Source of the DNA: Branchiostoma floridae
Taxonomy: Eukaryota; Chordata; Leptocardii; Amphioxiformes; Branchiostomatidae
Reading direction: 5' to 3'
Assembly (NCBI RefSeq): GCF_000003815.2
Contig: NC_049985.1
Coordinates: forward strand, 4,616,234 to 4,680,233
Length of the DNA: 64,000 bases
The notes beneath the pieces are model-generated. The model saw nothing but the letters and a program-made list of their open reading frames with translations, was not told where the DNA came from and did no database searches. A program made the position numbers and the translations under genes. This document shows positions 1 to 11,113 of the stretch, piece after piece. Numbering within the stretch: position 1 is the first letter of the stretch; each line of letters begins with the position of its first letter.

Positions 1-487
1 TATTGGTATCTTTGAAGATTATAGTCTATTAAATAGTTTAGTATTTGAGACCGTACACGGTTTATATTGATAGATATCTGTTGAAGCGTGACGTTATGCT
101 CCAAAAAGCCTTCTAATTCAGTCACGAACTTGCCGCAAAACGTGCTGATCGGAGCCCGGTGTGCTTGCATCACTTCACGTGGACTTTCAGCATTTTATGC
201 TGTTTTCTTGTTAATGACAGCTGTTTTGCAACACAGGAGCAGGGGACCACGTTACTGTCTTGCTTTATGCTAGATGCACATTTTCCAGTCTAGAAATCCG
301 AAGTCTTGAAGGCCATCGCGGCGCGAAAACTGTGCATTGAAGCCCCCCTCCCCATCCCATTGAAGTTTCCAATATGGTAAGTGGACTCTTGTGAACAGGA
401 TTTCATACATGTATTTAACTCCTTAATAACTTTGTGTTGTCCCTCTCGTTCTAAAGCTAATGCAAGTATACAAAAGTAACGGGTTCC
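1..487. other. No gene recognised; upstream flank
   Basis: No convincing coding exon is seen. Short open stretches here have no recognisable domain or flanking splice sites. The only notable item is a sequence reading TATACAAAAGTAACGGG at about 467-483. It recurs at about 854-870 and, inverted, at about 2485-2502, so it marks edges of the palindrome arrays. Confidence 0.5.
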
Positions 488-995
488 GCACTGGTGTTCC
501 AGTGCTGAATCAATGGGTCGAATCGGCCTCAGCACTGGTTTTCCAGTGCTGAAGAAACGTCAGCACTGGTTTTCCAGTGCTGAAGAAACGTCAGCACTGG
601 TTTTCCAGTGCTGAACGGCCTTGTTGCAGTGCTGAAGCTCCCTCAGCACTGGAATTCCAGTGCTGAACTTTTCCGAGCACTGGTTTTCCAGTGCTGAACT
701 TTTCCGAGCACTGGTTTTCCAGTGCTGAACTGCCGTCAGCACTCGGGTACCAGTGCTGAACTCGCGGCGGAGAGGCGGCCAGCCAGTTCAAAGGTCATTC
801 AGCACTGGTTACCCAGTGCTGAAACCGGCGTCAGCACTGGAACCGAGTGCTGATATACAAAAGTAACGGGTTCCGCACTGGATTTTCCAGTGCTCGGGAA
901 CTTTTCAGCACTGGAAGACCAGTGCTGAAAAAACTTCAGCTCTGGGCTTCCAGTGCTGACGATTATAAAGCACTGGAACGTTCCAGTGCTGAACG
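488..995. repeat. Tandem array of palindromes, array 1
   Basis: About 14 copies of a 22-24 bp inverted repeat, CAGCACTGG-N4-CCAGTGCTG, are separated by short variable spacers (AAGAAACG, AACTTTTCC and similar), giving a period near 31 bp in the regular part (531-620). The four central bases vary (TTTT, AATT, GTAC) while the arms stay nearly fixed, as expected if the arms are selected or homogenised. One unit near 627-640 keeps only the right half-palindrome. The array lies upstream of LARS1. Origin could be a satellite inside a terminal-inverted-repeat element. Confidence 0.9.
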
Positions 996-1999
996 TAATA
1001 TTCATTCGTAGCATGCGTCCGTACGGCTGAGTTATTTCCTTTCGACTTGTTACCTTGGAGATTGACATTACACATGACATTGACAACAACAGTTTTATTT
1101 CATGAAATAATGAAAGAATAAAAAGAGGTCATGACTTTGAGCTTTTATTGAATTGTGTGAATGTGATAGATATAGCCCTTTCGGGAATCATTTCGGTGGC
1201 CCTGAAAAGGGCCGGGGTAATTGTAGACAGCAGATCAGTCTTCGTTGTTATTCGTGTCGAACAGACGGCGGTGTATCTCTAGGAAAAGACAGTCCCCTAT
1301 TTTTCAAACAATTGAATAAAGAAAGAGATACAGTTCAGGCGCAACTTGTACCATTACGTGACAAAAGTTTGGAACAAATAATATAACGTCATTTGCTTGG
1401 TAAGTTGCTCTTGTTTTATTATGTCCGAAGGCATAGCGGCGCCGATAAAAAGGCAATACGACAAGCTTCAAACCTTTATGTTTCAACTGACCGTATAATA
1501 CAGCTGTCGATTTACATTTTGTACCAGAATGTACCCTAGCTATGTATCAATCGCTACCCATTGATGTACTACGTATATATTTCTGCTAGTGATTGGACCC
1601 AAATTTTGTAGAGAACTGTATCAATTTACCGTTGCCGTTTTGTCCCGACTTTATTACGTTTTTAGTAGTTCTTTTCACCAACTTCATCAGGCTCCCTTTA
1701 TACATTTTTCAAACAATTGAATAATTGTATAGGGAAAGAAGAGATATAGTTTAGGCACATTACGTGAAAAAAGTTTGGTACAAATAATATAACGTCACTT
1801 TAAGTTGCTCTTGTTGTTTTATTGTGTGCGTGCGTGTGTTTGGCAGTGTGTGTGTGTGTGTTTGGCAGTTTCTTTGGTAGGCTCAGTCGTCCGTGCAGCT
1901 CACGGTTTATAGTCGACACTACAAGTGCGGTCCCTCTTGTTGTAACTATAAATTGGGACCTTCCGATGACCTTTGGCCAAGAAAATTAAACGTTAGACG
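996..1999. other. No gene recognised; probable LARS1 upstream region
   Basis: No protein-coding exon could be supported. The stretch has a short GT-rich run (about 1824-1865) and two related AT-rich passages, near 1305-1400 and 1705-1800, that share blocks such as CAAACAATTGAATA and GTTTGGTACAAATAATATAACG. They look like a degenerate duplication. Promoter elements of LARS1 should lie near its 3' end but no TATA box was identified. Confidence 0.4.
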
Positions 2000-2011
2000 A
2001 TGGCGTTACAT
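2000..2011 (+). CDS. LARS1: Candidate first coding exon of LARS1 (4 codons)
   Basis: The first exon with clear homology (3037) begins with an acceptor in phase 0 and codes residues just before the region matching the vertebrate N-terminus, so a very short start exon is needed upstream. At 2000 there is an ATG with A at -3 and G at +4. It encodes Met-Ala-Leu-His and is followed directly by GTGAGG, a possible donor giving phase 0. Reading on past the donor meets a stop at once. This is the best candidate I found, but only phase and context support it; cDNA would settle it. Confidence 0.35.
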
Positions 2012-2181
2012 GTGAGGTGAATGAGTAATGGACCATGTTTACGGCTCGAGCTGCGGTAGATATCTATGTATATAACGTTACCACAGTTGTTTTGACAAGT
2101 TACGTTTTAGACAGGTTAATTTCGTTATAATTGTAAACAGCAGCTCATGCCGCCTTGAGTCGTGTCGCTAGAGTCGGCGGC

Positions 2182-2478
2182 TTCAGCACTCGGTTTCCAG
2201 TGCGGAATATTTGTCAGCACTGGAAATCCAGTGCTGAAACGTCCTCAGCACTGGATTTCCAGTGCTGAAACGTCCTCAGCACTGGATTTCCAGTGCTGAA
2301 ACGTCCTCAGCACTGGATTTCCAGTGCTGACAGGAGGACATTCAGTGCTGAAGCTGCCTCAGCACTGGTTTTCCAGTGGTGACGGTGGCTCAGCACTGGA
2401 ATTCCAGTGCTGACGGCGGCTCAGCACTGGACTTCCAGTGCTGACGACCACTTCAGCACTGGTGTTCCAGTGCTGACA
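2182..2478. repeat. Tandem array of palindromes, array 2
   Basis: About ten units of the same CAGCACTGG-N4-CCAGTGCTG palindrome follow one another with a 31-bp period. Four successive units around 2212-2330 are almost identical, with spacer AAACGTCC. As in array 1, one unit near 2340-2356 lacks its left half and is followed by AAGCTGCC, so the two arrays share higher-order structure. The array ends just before an inverted copy of the array-1 edge sequence (about 2485-2502). If the start exon at 2000 is right, this array lies in LARS1 intron 1. Confidence 0.9.
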
Positions 2479-3036
2479 GAGGAGACCGTTACTTTTGTAT
2501 ATTTGCAAAGCTAATGATGTTAACCAAGGACGTTGACGTTATATAACGTCCTTGTGTTAACTAAACATTATCTAGTATAATAATAGTCTGAATTGAGATA
2601 TTCTTTAGCTAATTTCTAAGATAATTACTTTGGTTCCTGCTTACTTAAATATTGAAATGTTTTGCAGTGGTTTATTTTGTGGTGGGAAGTGACACCTTTG
2701 AAAGGATCATCTTGTCAATAACAGAATTTTTCCACTGTTGACAAGATTATCCTGTATTATAAAGTAGTGGTAAAATTCTGTAATTGACAGGATCATCTGT
2801 TATTGACAGGATCCTCCTGTCAATAACCATCAAGCCTACCATATTTTTGCATATGTGCTATTGACAGGATAATCATTGCAAATTTTCATGGAGACTTAAT
2901 TCTGATGACAGAGGGGTAACAGTTTTTAGTTGAAATAATTCTGTAATACTTGTAGAGCTGAGGTCATTGCAAAAACTGCCAAAATGAAACCAACGCTAAT
3001 ATGACATTTCAAGATTTACATACTTTGCACTTGCAG

Positions 3037-6000
3037 GAGATCGAGGTGGAAAGGAAAGGAACCTACAAGGTGGAGGCACTGAGAGAGATCGAGCGTCAGG
3101 TTCAGAAGCGGTGGGAAGAGGACAAAGTTTTTGAGGTGGATGCACCTGAGAAAAATGATGGGTAAGATTTAAAAGCTTGAATTTGCATTCTCAAAATGGA
3201 GCTGTATTCTAACTAGTGGCTTTATGGAAAAGGCCAAGCTACTCATAATACATTTTATATCAGACTACCCTTTCTAAGGCCCAAGGTTACAAATGCATGT
3301 TTTTTCCCCAAGACTCTTTGAACCCAAGACGGTATCATGGGGTCATTGCATCAATTCTGCCAACATCAAAGGCATTCGAATATTAATTCACTTAAAGGCA
3401 AAGTTTGTTAGTAGAATGCAAATTTGAATGTTGTCAGAAAAGATTTCTACTTTTCTTTTTGAGTCTTACTACAGTGAACACAAGTAAACCAGTATTTGGG
3501 ACCATTGTGCCATTTTACTATTCTTGTTTACTGTTCACTTCCAGGAACAAGTTCTTTGTGACCTTCCCCTACCCGTACATGAATGGTCGCCTCCACTTGG
3601 GCCACACTTTCTCTCTCTCCAAGAATGAGGTGAGTTAAAGTCTACGACAATATTTCCGAATGAAATTTAATATTATCCCTGTATCTCAACTGGTTGCAGA
3701 CTCACAGTTCATAAAAAAATGGTAGACCCTGGTTCAAATCCTGGGAAGGACATCTTGGTTGGGGCTGTACTCGTCTTAAAGAAAGGACTTAAGTTCTTAA
3801 GATGAGGGTCCTGGGTTGTATTTGGTTGCATTCATGTCATTTGTTATTAGAAAAGAACTGTTTCTTCCTGGCTCATCCAAAAAGTTACATCATGCATGGC
3901 AAACTTTCTCTCTTATGATGTGTTTTTGCAAATAAAATCATACTGAAGGTATGTTTTTCTATGCAGTTCATCATGGGGTATCGCCGTCTCCAAGGTAAAA
4001 GATGTCTGTGGCCATTTGGTCTCCACTGCTCAGGAATGCCCATCAAGGTAAGTTTACAGGTGTCCCCAGATGACTTACAGGTGTTTCCATAATGCTGATA
4101 CTGACCTGCAATTGCACCAATCCTGACTGTCCATCACAGTTCAGCCAATGATTGCATGCCGGAGAAGTTCAGCACTGAAATCCAGTGCTGAGGGAGCTTC
4201 AGCACAGGGACAAGGCCGCTCAGCACTGTAAAACCATTGCTGAACTTTTTTCAACCCTGGGCACCCAGTTCTGAGGCCAATTCGACCAGTTAATTCAGCA
4301 CTGGAACACCAGTGCAGAATCCTCTAAATTTGTACATTTGCTAGAACACTGTGTAGTATATTATGAAGCACAAGTTTGAACAGTGAACTAGTATCCCCTC
4401 CTTCCACAGGCCTGTGCAGACAAGTTACAGAGAGAGATCCGAGAGTTCGGCTATCCTCCCGTCTTTCCTAAGACTGTGGCTAAGGAGGAGGCTCCTGTGG
4501 ACAATGAACCAATCATCAAAGACAAGTCCAAGGGCAAGAAGGTCAGTAGTGAACACTTCTTTTAAAGTTTTATTCCACAGGATGGGGAACAACAGATGGT
4601 AAACCGGATAGTGAGTGTGAGTGAGTTTGGTAATACTTGTACAGTACCACATAAATCTTTGGAACAATAAACCTATGGAGCAATTATAAGATAGTACTTT
4701 CAAAGGATATGAAGAAAATGAGAAGATGAGTTGACAATAGAGTCAGATGGCTGTATAGAACTGTTGAATCTGACCCTTTGCTTTCTATTCCCTGTATACA
4801 TCCTTGAACCTTGGTTACATAGGGCCCAGACTTTCCTCTCTGGCACTGTTTTCTTGTCAATTCTCCAGTTTAGTCCCATCGTTAAAAACAAACAACCAGC
4901 AAATTGAATATGCATGGCCTTAGACGTACCATGTTTTCCTCAAATTTACAAGAGTAAAGCAGCAGCGAAAGCGGGCGGGGCAGACTACCAGTGGCAGATC
5001 ATGCAGTCCCTCGGACTGAAGGACGAGGAAATCAAGAACTTTGCGGAGGCTGCGTACTGGCTGGAGTACTTCCCTCCGCTGGCTAAACAGGACCTGCAGA
5101 GTATGGGGCTCAAGGTAATGTGTTGTGTGCTGTAATTTCATTTATATTTAGTGAATTCAGGTCGTTCAGTGTAACATAACCATCTGCTGCCATGCTACAT
5201 GCCTGCAAAGCTGGTGTGATACCCCAAATGGCAGTTATACCAGCTATATAGATACATCTACAGATTCACAGGGACAGAGTTTTTCAGTGGAAGGAAAAAA
5301 TAGGTTTTCGTAGTACTTCATTTTTTAGGATGACAGTAGCACTATGATATTCTGGAAAAGGCTTTTCTGAGGCAATTAAGTGTAGTCAAGCAAAATTGCT
5401 TGAAAATTACTGTAATTTTTTAGGTTAAGTTGCTCTAGCTCCTTTTGCAAACATTAAGGGAAGTTCTAGGGACTCAATATCACAGCACTAGTAAGGGAAA
5501 AGAGGTTTTCACAGTTTTCTAAGTTTGGGTCAAAACGATTCTGTTACGCAACTATATATACACTGTCAGTTTATATAGTAACTACTGATACTAGTAATAT
5601 TTGTGGAGTTATGAATTATCATCATGTCACTGTCGAAAAACGTGAATTCAAAGAAAAACAGATGCGACCATTTACAGTATTGTTACGTTTGTGTACCCAA
5701 TGAAAGAAAAACTTGAATGTGTGTTTTCACACTTCATAAATTTTGTGCCTTTTTGCAGGTTGACTGGAGGCGTACCTTCATCACCACTGATGCCAACCCC
5801 TACTACGACTCGTTTGTGCGATGGCAGTTCCTCACGCTCAAGGACAGGAACAAGGTCAAATTTGGCAAGAGGTGAGAGGAAGTCCTAACTGGTATCAAAG
5901 TCTTACAGAGCAGATTAGAGTTGCTAATCAAAGCCCACCAGTATCTCAAATCCACGATATATGGTTATGTACTACTGTATATGTACTACTAGAGTAATAC

Positions 6001-6638
6001 ATGTAGTACTCTATGAATTATGTTTAGCATAGAATATGAGTGTATCATTGTCTATAGCATTCCTGGATTTTACATAATGTCGTATCAAATTTTTTTTAAA
6101 TTTTAAAATCTGAGTTTGAGATAATTACTAGACTACATTTTTAAGGGTCCAAGTTTTTCTGTTGCAGCTTCTATATCAATTGTTTGCTGTTGGGGTAATC
6201 TTACAATCTTACATGTTAGACTGAAACTGCTATCAAAGGCCCTTGGAAAATACAATGCAAATCAAAGCTACAGGGATTACACATACTTTTGTAATTAGTA
6301 AATTCCCATCTTGTTTGATGACTTATAGTATTTGTAAATTAAAAAATACAGCCTTTTTCCAGGTACACCATTTTCTCCCCATTTGACAAGCAGCCTTGTA
6401 TGGACCATGACAGGCAGACTGGTGAGGTGAGGGACAAATGTCCATCAACGTTTTTTTGTTATAATTAAGTCTTCTTCTTGTTTATGAGGATTAAAACTTG
6501 TGAGTCAGGTGTGATGAAATATCTTCATTTGACAAGAATGTTGAACAATTTTATTTTATTTATTTTCCAGGGAGTCGGACCACAAGAGTACACCCTTATC
6601 AAGATGAAAGTGTTGGAACCCTACCCACCAAAGCTGAG
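3037..6638 (+). CDS. LARS1: LARS1 exons 2-9: N-terminal and first catalytic half
   Basis: Eight exons counted from 3037. The second of these (3545-3629) encodes [18 protein letters not shown], the ATP-binding HIGH-type signature that opens the Rossmann catalytic core. The next (3967-4047) gives [10 protein letters not shown], another conserved core motif. The lysine-rich stretch [16 protein letters not shown] spans the junction of 4410-4541 and 4953-5114, as in animal enzymes. The exon at 5759 continues with [19 protein letters not shown]. Intron phases are 2,0,0,0,0,2,0,2. The intron before 4410 carries the decayed third palindrome array. Confidence 0.95.
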
Positions 6639-9600
6639 GTAACCCAACATCTTAACACTACTGGTTTTCCTCTTTCTTACACTACATGTTTCATCATCAG
6701 GATGGAATGTTAAGCCTTTAGTCTCATTTATTGAGGAACCACGGGCATTTAAACTCAACACTTATAATTGAGACCCTGTTAACACGTTCCTACCGTGATT
6801 TGCAAATTAGGATTTACTGAGGCACATGATTGATCCTGATTCAATCACCAAATCTACTGGAGGTGCTTTTGCCTGATCTGGGTTGATTGCCCTACCTAAA
6901 AGCCGGATTTGGACTATTGATACTTGGATTCCCTTGTCAGAATCAATCCAATATGCATGCCTTGGTCTCCCAAGGTGTCCTTACATTGTACATGTAGTTG
7001 AAAATGCAAGCCACATTGTACTATTAGCCAAAGAATTTATGCTTCACCTTAATAGGTAATGGCTTATTTACAATTTGCATTAACATAACTATATCTTAAC
7101 TTTCTGCAAATGCAAATAAATGAGACCCTTAGTTAAGTTGGCTCTTGGCATTTCATTTTATCCAGTGGCCTGAAAGACAAGCCCATCTTTCTCGTTGCGG
7201 CGACCTTGCATCCTGAGACCATGTACTTTGCCCCTGTTTTGCCCTCCCTTTCACTCCCTGTGATAAATCCAAACAAAGAAATAAAGAAATACGCGATGAC
7301 TGATTTGCAATGTGCCTTAAGTTAACTATATCATAACTTTCTTAAAGTACAAGTTGTTTCTTGGCGTTCTGTTTTGTCCAGCGGCCTGAAAGGAAAGTCC
7401 ATCTTCCTTGTTGCTGCGACCCTGCGTCCTGAGACCATGTACGGGCAGACCAACTGCTGGGTGCGTCCCGACATGCGCTACGTGGCGTTCCAGACCGTCG
7501 GGGGCGAGGTGTTCGTCAGCACCAGGAGAGCGGCACGCAACATGGCGTACCAGGGATTCACTAAGGATGATGGGAAGTACGAAACGCTGGTGGAGCTAGT
7601 TGGGCAGGTTGGTAACTTGTATGGTACATTTGTATATGGCATTACTAAGGACGAAAAGTAGGCACTGAGGACATTGACTGAAAATACCAGTTGGCACCAA
7701 AATAGGCACTGAAAATATAATGTATGCACAGAATATATATATGTACATGTAAGGTGAAAATCTGTCAATAATCTACATGTGCAAGGATCAGTTACATGTA
7801 CATGTTCATGAATGTAGGCACAAAAAAATTATGGCACACATCTTTGTACTTTCCTAAATAGTGATCAGTGCAGCGCTGGGGACTCAATACAAGCAACAGA
7901 TTAACACTTACAGATACCAAGATACAAACTATGACTCAATCAAAAACATGAATCGCCAAAACCAGACCATTATCCATAGCCACACCTATACAAGTACTCG
8001 AATATATATAGGAAATAAAAACTAATTAAAAACTGGTGAAATGTAGCACAGAGGTCAGACTCACATTCAAATTTAACGTCAGTTGACCTTCGTCCGTAGG
8101 GTAACCTATATACATTGTATATAAAAATAGGGTATTTGGGAATCGTTAAGTCGATGGAAGGTAGTTTCACATTGCAATGTTTTGAAAATGTTGTCATTTA
8201 AAACACATGTCGTTGACCTGAAATACCCAGGGTTTTTTTTTCCAACAACGAATCTAGGTTATCCCACGGATTAAGGTGAACTAGCGTTATTGTGTATCTA
8301 CATCATGTATCATTTGACATCCCCTGTGCTTGTTCAGTATAATGTATTTTTGATATAGTAGGCTAATTTGCTTAGATTTGATGATTAGTAGTGTCCCTAA
8401 CCCTAATCCAATGTTCTCCTTCCCAGGATATCATGGGCGTGGCCCTGAAGGCCCCCCTGACCAAGTACGACAAGATCTACACCCTCCCCATGCTGAACAT
8501 CAAGGAGGACAAGGGAACGGGCGTGGTCACCAGCGTGCCTTCAGACGCTCCGGATGACTTTGCCGCTCTTAGGGATCTAAAGAAGAAAAAGGTATAAAAT
8601 GTTATATAGATATGGAGATGATGACATGGTCTTTTTTGCTTTGTGGTAGAATTATATGTGACATTGTACTCTTATTCTTGACATTTTTAAAACACTTTTG
8701 AGGAATGGCAAACTCCTATGCAGAGCCTTGCCTATGGCCCACGCAATTTACCTTGTGAAGACTGTGCTTAACAGGGCTGAGGTTTCACTTTGTGGGTGTG
8801 ACCTTGAACCATTGCTTTTATGTGTCAGACTTTGTTAACACAGTGCTTCTTCTGCCCTTCTCTGCCATGTTTCTTGGTTTTAATGCAATTTCTGTTTCCA
8901 CAGCCAATGAGAGAGAAGTATCAGGTGACAGATGAAATGGTCTTGCCCTACGACCCCGTAAGTGCTTGATATATTCATAAGTAATGATTAGTAGAAAACA
9001 CATTTAGTATTATATAATCATAGTGAAAGCTCATGAAGACAAACATGATAAGCACAAAGTTTGTATTATGTCTCTTAATTTCAACAAAAACTACTCTTCT
9101 CCTTTGATTTTGACCTTGACTCCTTCACTTCTGAAAAGACATCATACAGGTATCAGTATGTGCCTGATGAGTGTACATGTATAATATACATATTTACTAA
9201 TACATGTATTCAATTTGTGGACTTCTGGTCTTTAATGCATTTGTAATGTACAATCATTTCTCTACCTAACTTGCTCAATTTCAGTGGCCTGTAGCTACTG
9301 TAGAACATGTCACAGAAACAACTGTCTGTTTCAGGTGCCGATCATTGATGTCCCCGGGTTCGGGAACCTGTCCGCAGTGACAGTCTGTGACCAGCTCAAG
9401 ATCCAGAGTCAGAACGACAAGGACAAACTGCTCGAGGCCAAGGAAAAAGTCTACCTCAAGGGCTTCTATGAAGGGGTAAAGCAAAATTCAGAAATTAAAG
9501 ACATGTTTCTTTTAGATTAATACTATATACAGTATATATGGCAGTCTTGACAACTGGGCACAAATTTGCAAAGTGCAGAGGGCTGTGTGCATTAAGATTT

Positions 9601-11014
9601 GGACTTATAGAAGTCACATGAGGGCTTACCTCCCTAACGAGTCATCTTAGATACCAAAGGAGAAGATGGTTATGTGTACATGTATGTCAGTCTGAGGGTA
9701 GAAATTGCAGACTCAGCAGTTCTACTGATAGAGATTGCAATCAGAGTCTCTGCTGACAGAGATAATGTTGAGGACCTCTGCCAGTAGAATTTTCAATTCT
9801 GCAAAATGTTTTTTGTTGGTGGGAATGCGGAATGAAGAAAAACAAACGAAAGGAAAAATCATGATTTTTCCCACCAACCTCTGCTTGGAGAGTACAATCT
9901 ATAGCTACTTGTAAAGATCCCGATGGAAGTAGAACACTACAGTATATATCATCTAGCCTAGTTTTTTTTTATTGTAAATGTACAGTTGGGACAATTCTGT
10001 AGTACAGCTACTTTTAGTAGTATATTGCAAATGTTTTTCTGAAGGGTCATAGTTGTGTGATGGAGAGGTCAAAACCACCGCAAATATTCTAAGATTTACA
10101 GTTTTCAGTTGTCATCAAAACTTTTCCCATGTTGAATGCTGCAGGTGATGCAGGTAGGAGAATACAAGGGCAAGAAGATCCAGGATGTCAAGCAGGATGT
10201 CAAGAAGAAAATGGTTGACAAGGTAAGCAGCTGACCAAGTAGTCTTAGTCTTAGCCTTAGCCTTAACCTTGGTATTATATTTCTGTCAGTATCTTTGGTA
10301 CAGATTTGAAGGCAGTTTTCATGTTTTTATGGTTCCTTATCCCCATTTCTTGGTTTGATGGCTCAACAGCTTTAATTTGTAGTTACTGGTACTTCATAAA
10401 GCCGGCCTCACACCTTCACACCGTCAAATTTGTTGGTCTCCAGAAGGTCGCCAAATTTCAAAATTACCAGAGAGTTGAGCCTTTTTTTAACCTGAAAATC
10501 TACCCGATTACATTGGATTGGCTTTGATGACTTCCAAACATTGGCTGATCCCTAAGATTTGTCTTATTGAGAGGATATCAGCTGTATTCCTGACTTAAAA
10601 TTTTTTAAACAAGCTTGTGCCTGTGCCTAACCCTAGAAAAGCCTGCTGACCCTATGGTAGCTATTCAGTTCCCACTTGTACAAAGCCCTGTGCCTGACAA
10701 GTGTTGTCCCCTAACAGAGGGAGGCTGTGGTGTACATGGAGCCGGAGAAACAAGTCATGTCGAGGTCGGGGGACGAGTGTGTGGTGGCTCTGTGTGATCA
10801 GTGGTGAGTCTTGTCTTACTTTCTGTCTCAGGCCTAGAAAAAAATACTGTGTTCTAGAAAAAACTACCCTAGAAAAACCTGCTTACCCTGAACTTTTGGG
10901 GGGGCTGGACAGTGGAGTCACATGAAACAAGGAAACTTAACATTTTTCTGTAGGCCTTAGTGCTACATGTTGTAGTGCTTAATAGAATAACCTTCATGCA
11001 TTGATTGATAACTG

Positions 11015-11113
<99 letters not shown>

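Noticed and set aside
488-995. CRISPR-like reading of the palindrome array
   Set aside because: Genome is animal nuclear, spacers are only 7-10 bp and partly repeated, and no cas genes occur. It is a palindromic tandem repeat.
2000-2017. LARS1 start exon using the later donor AG|GTGAAT
   Set aside because: It would leave phase 2, which puts the exon at 3037 in the wrong frame. The earlier GTGAGG donor fits phase 0.
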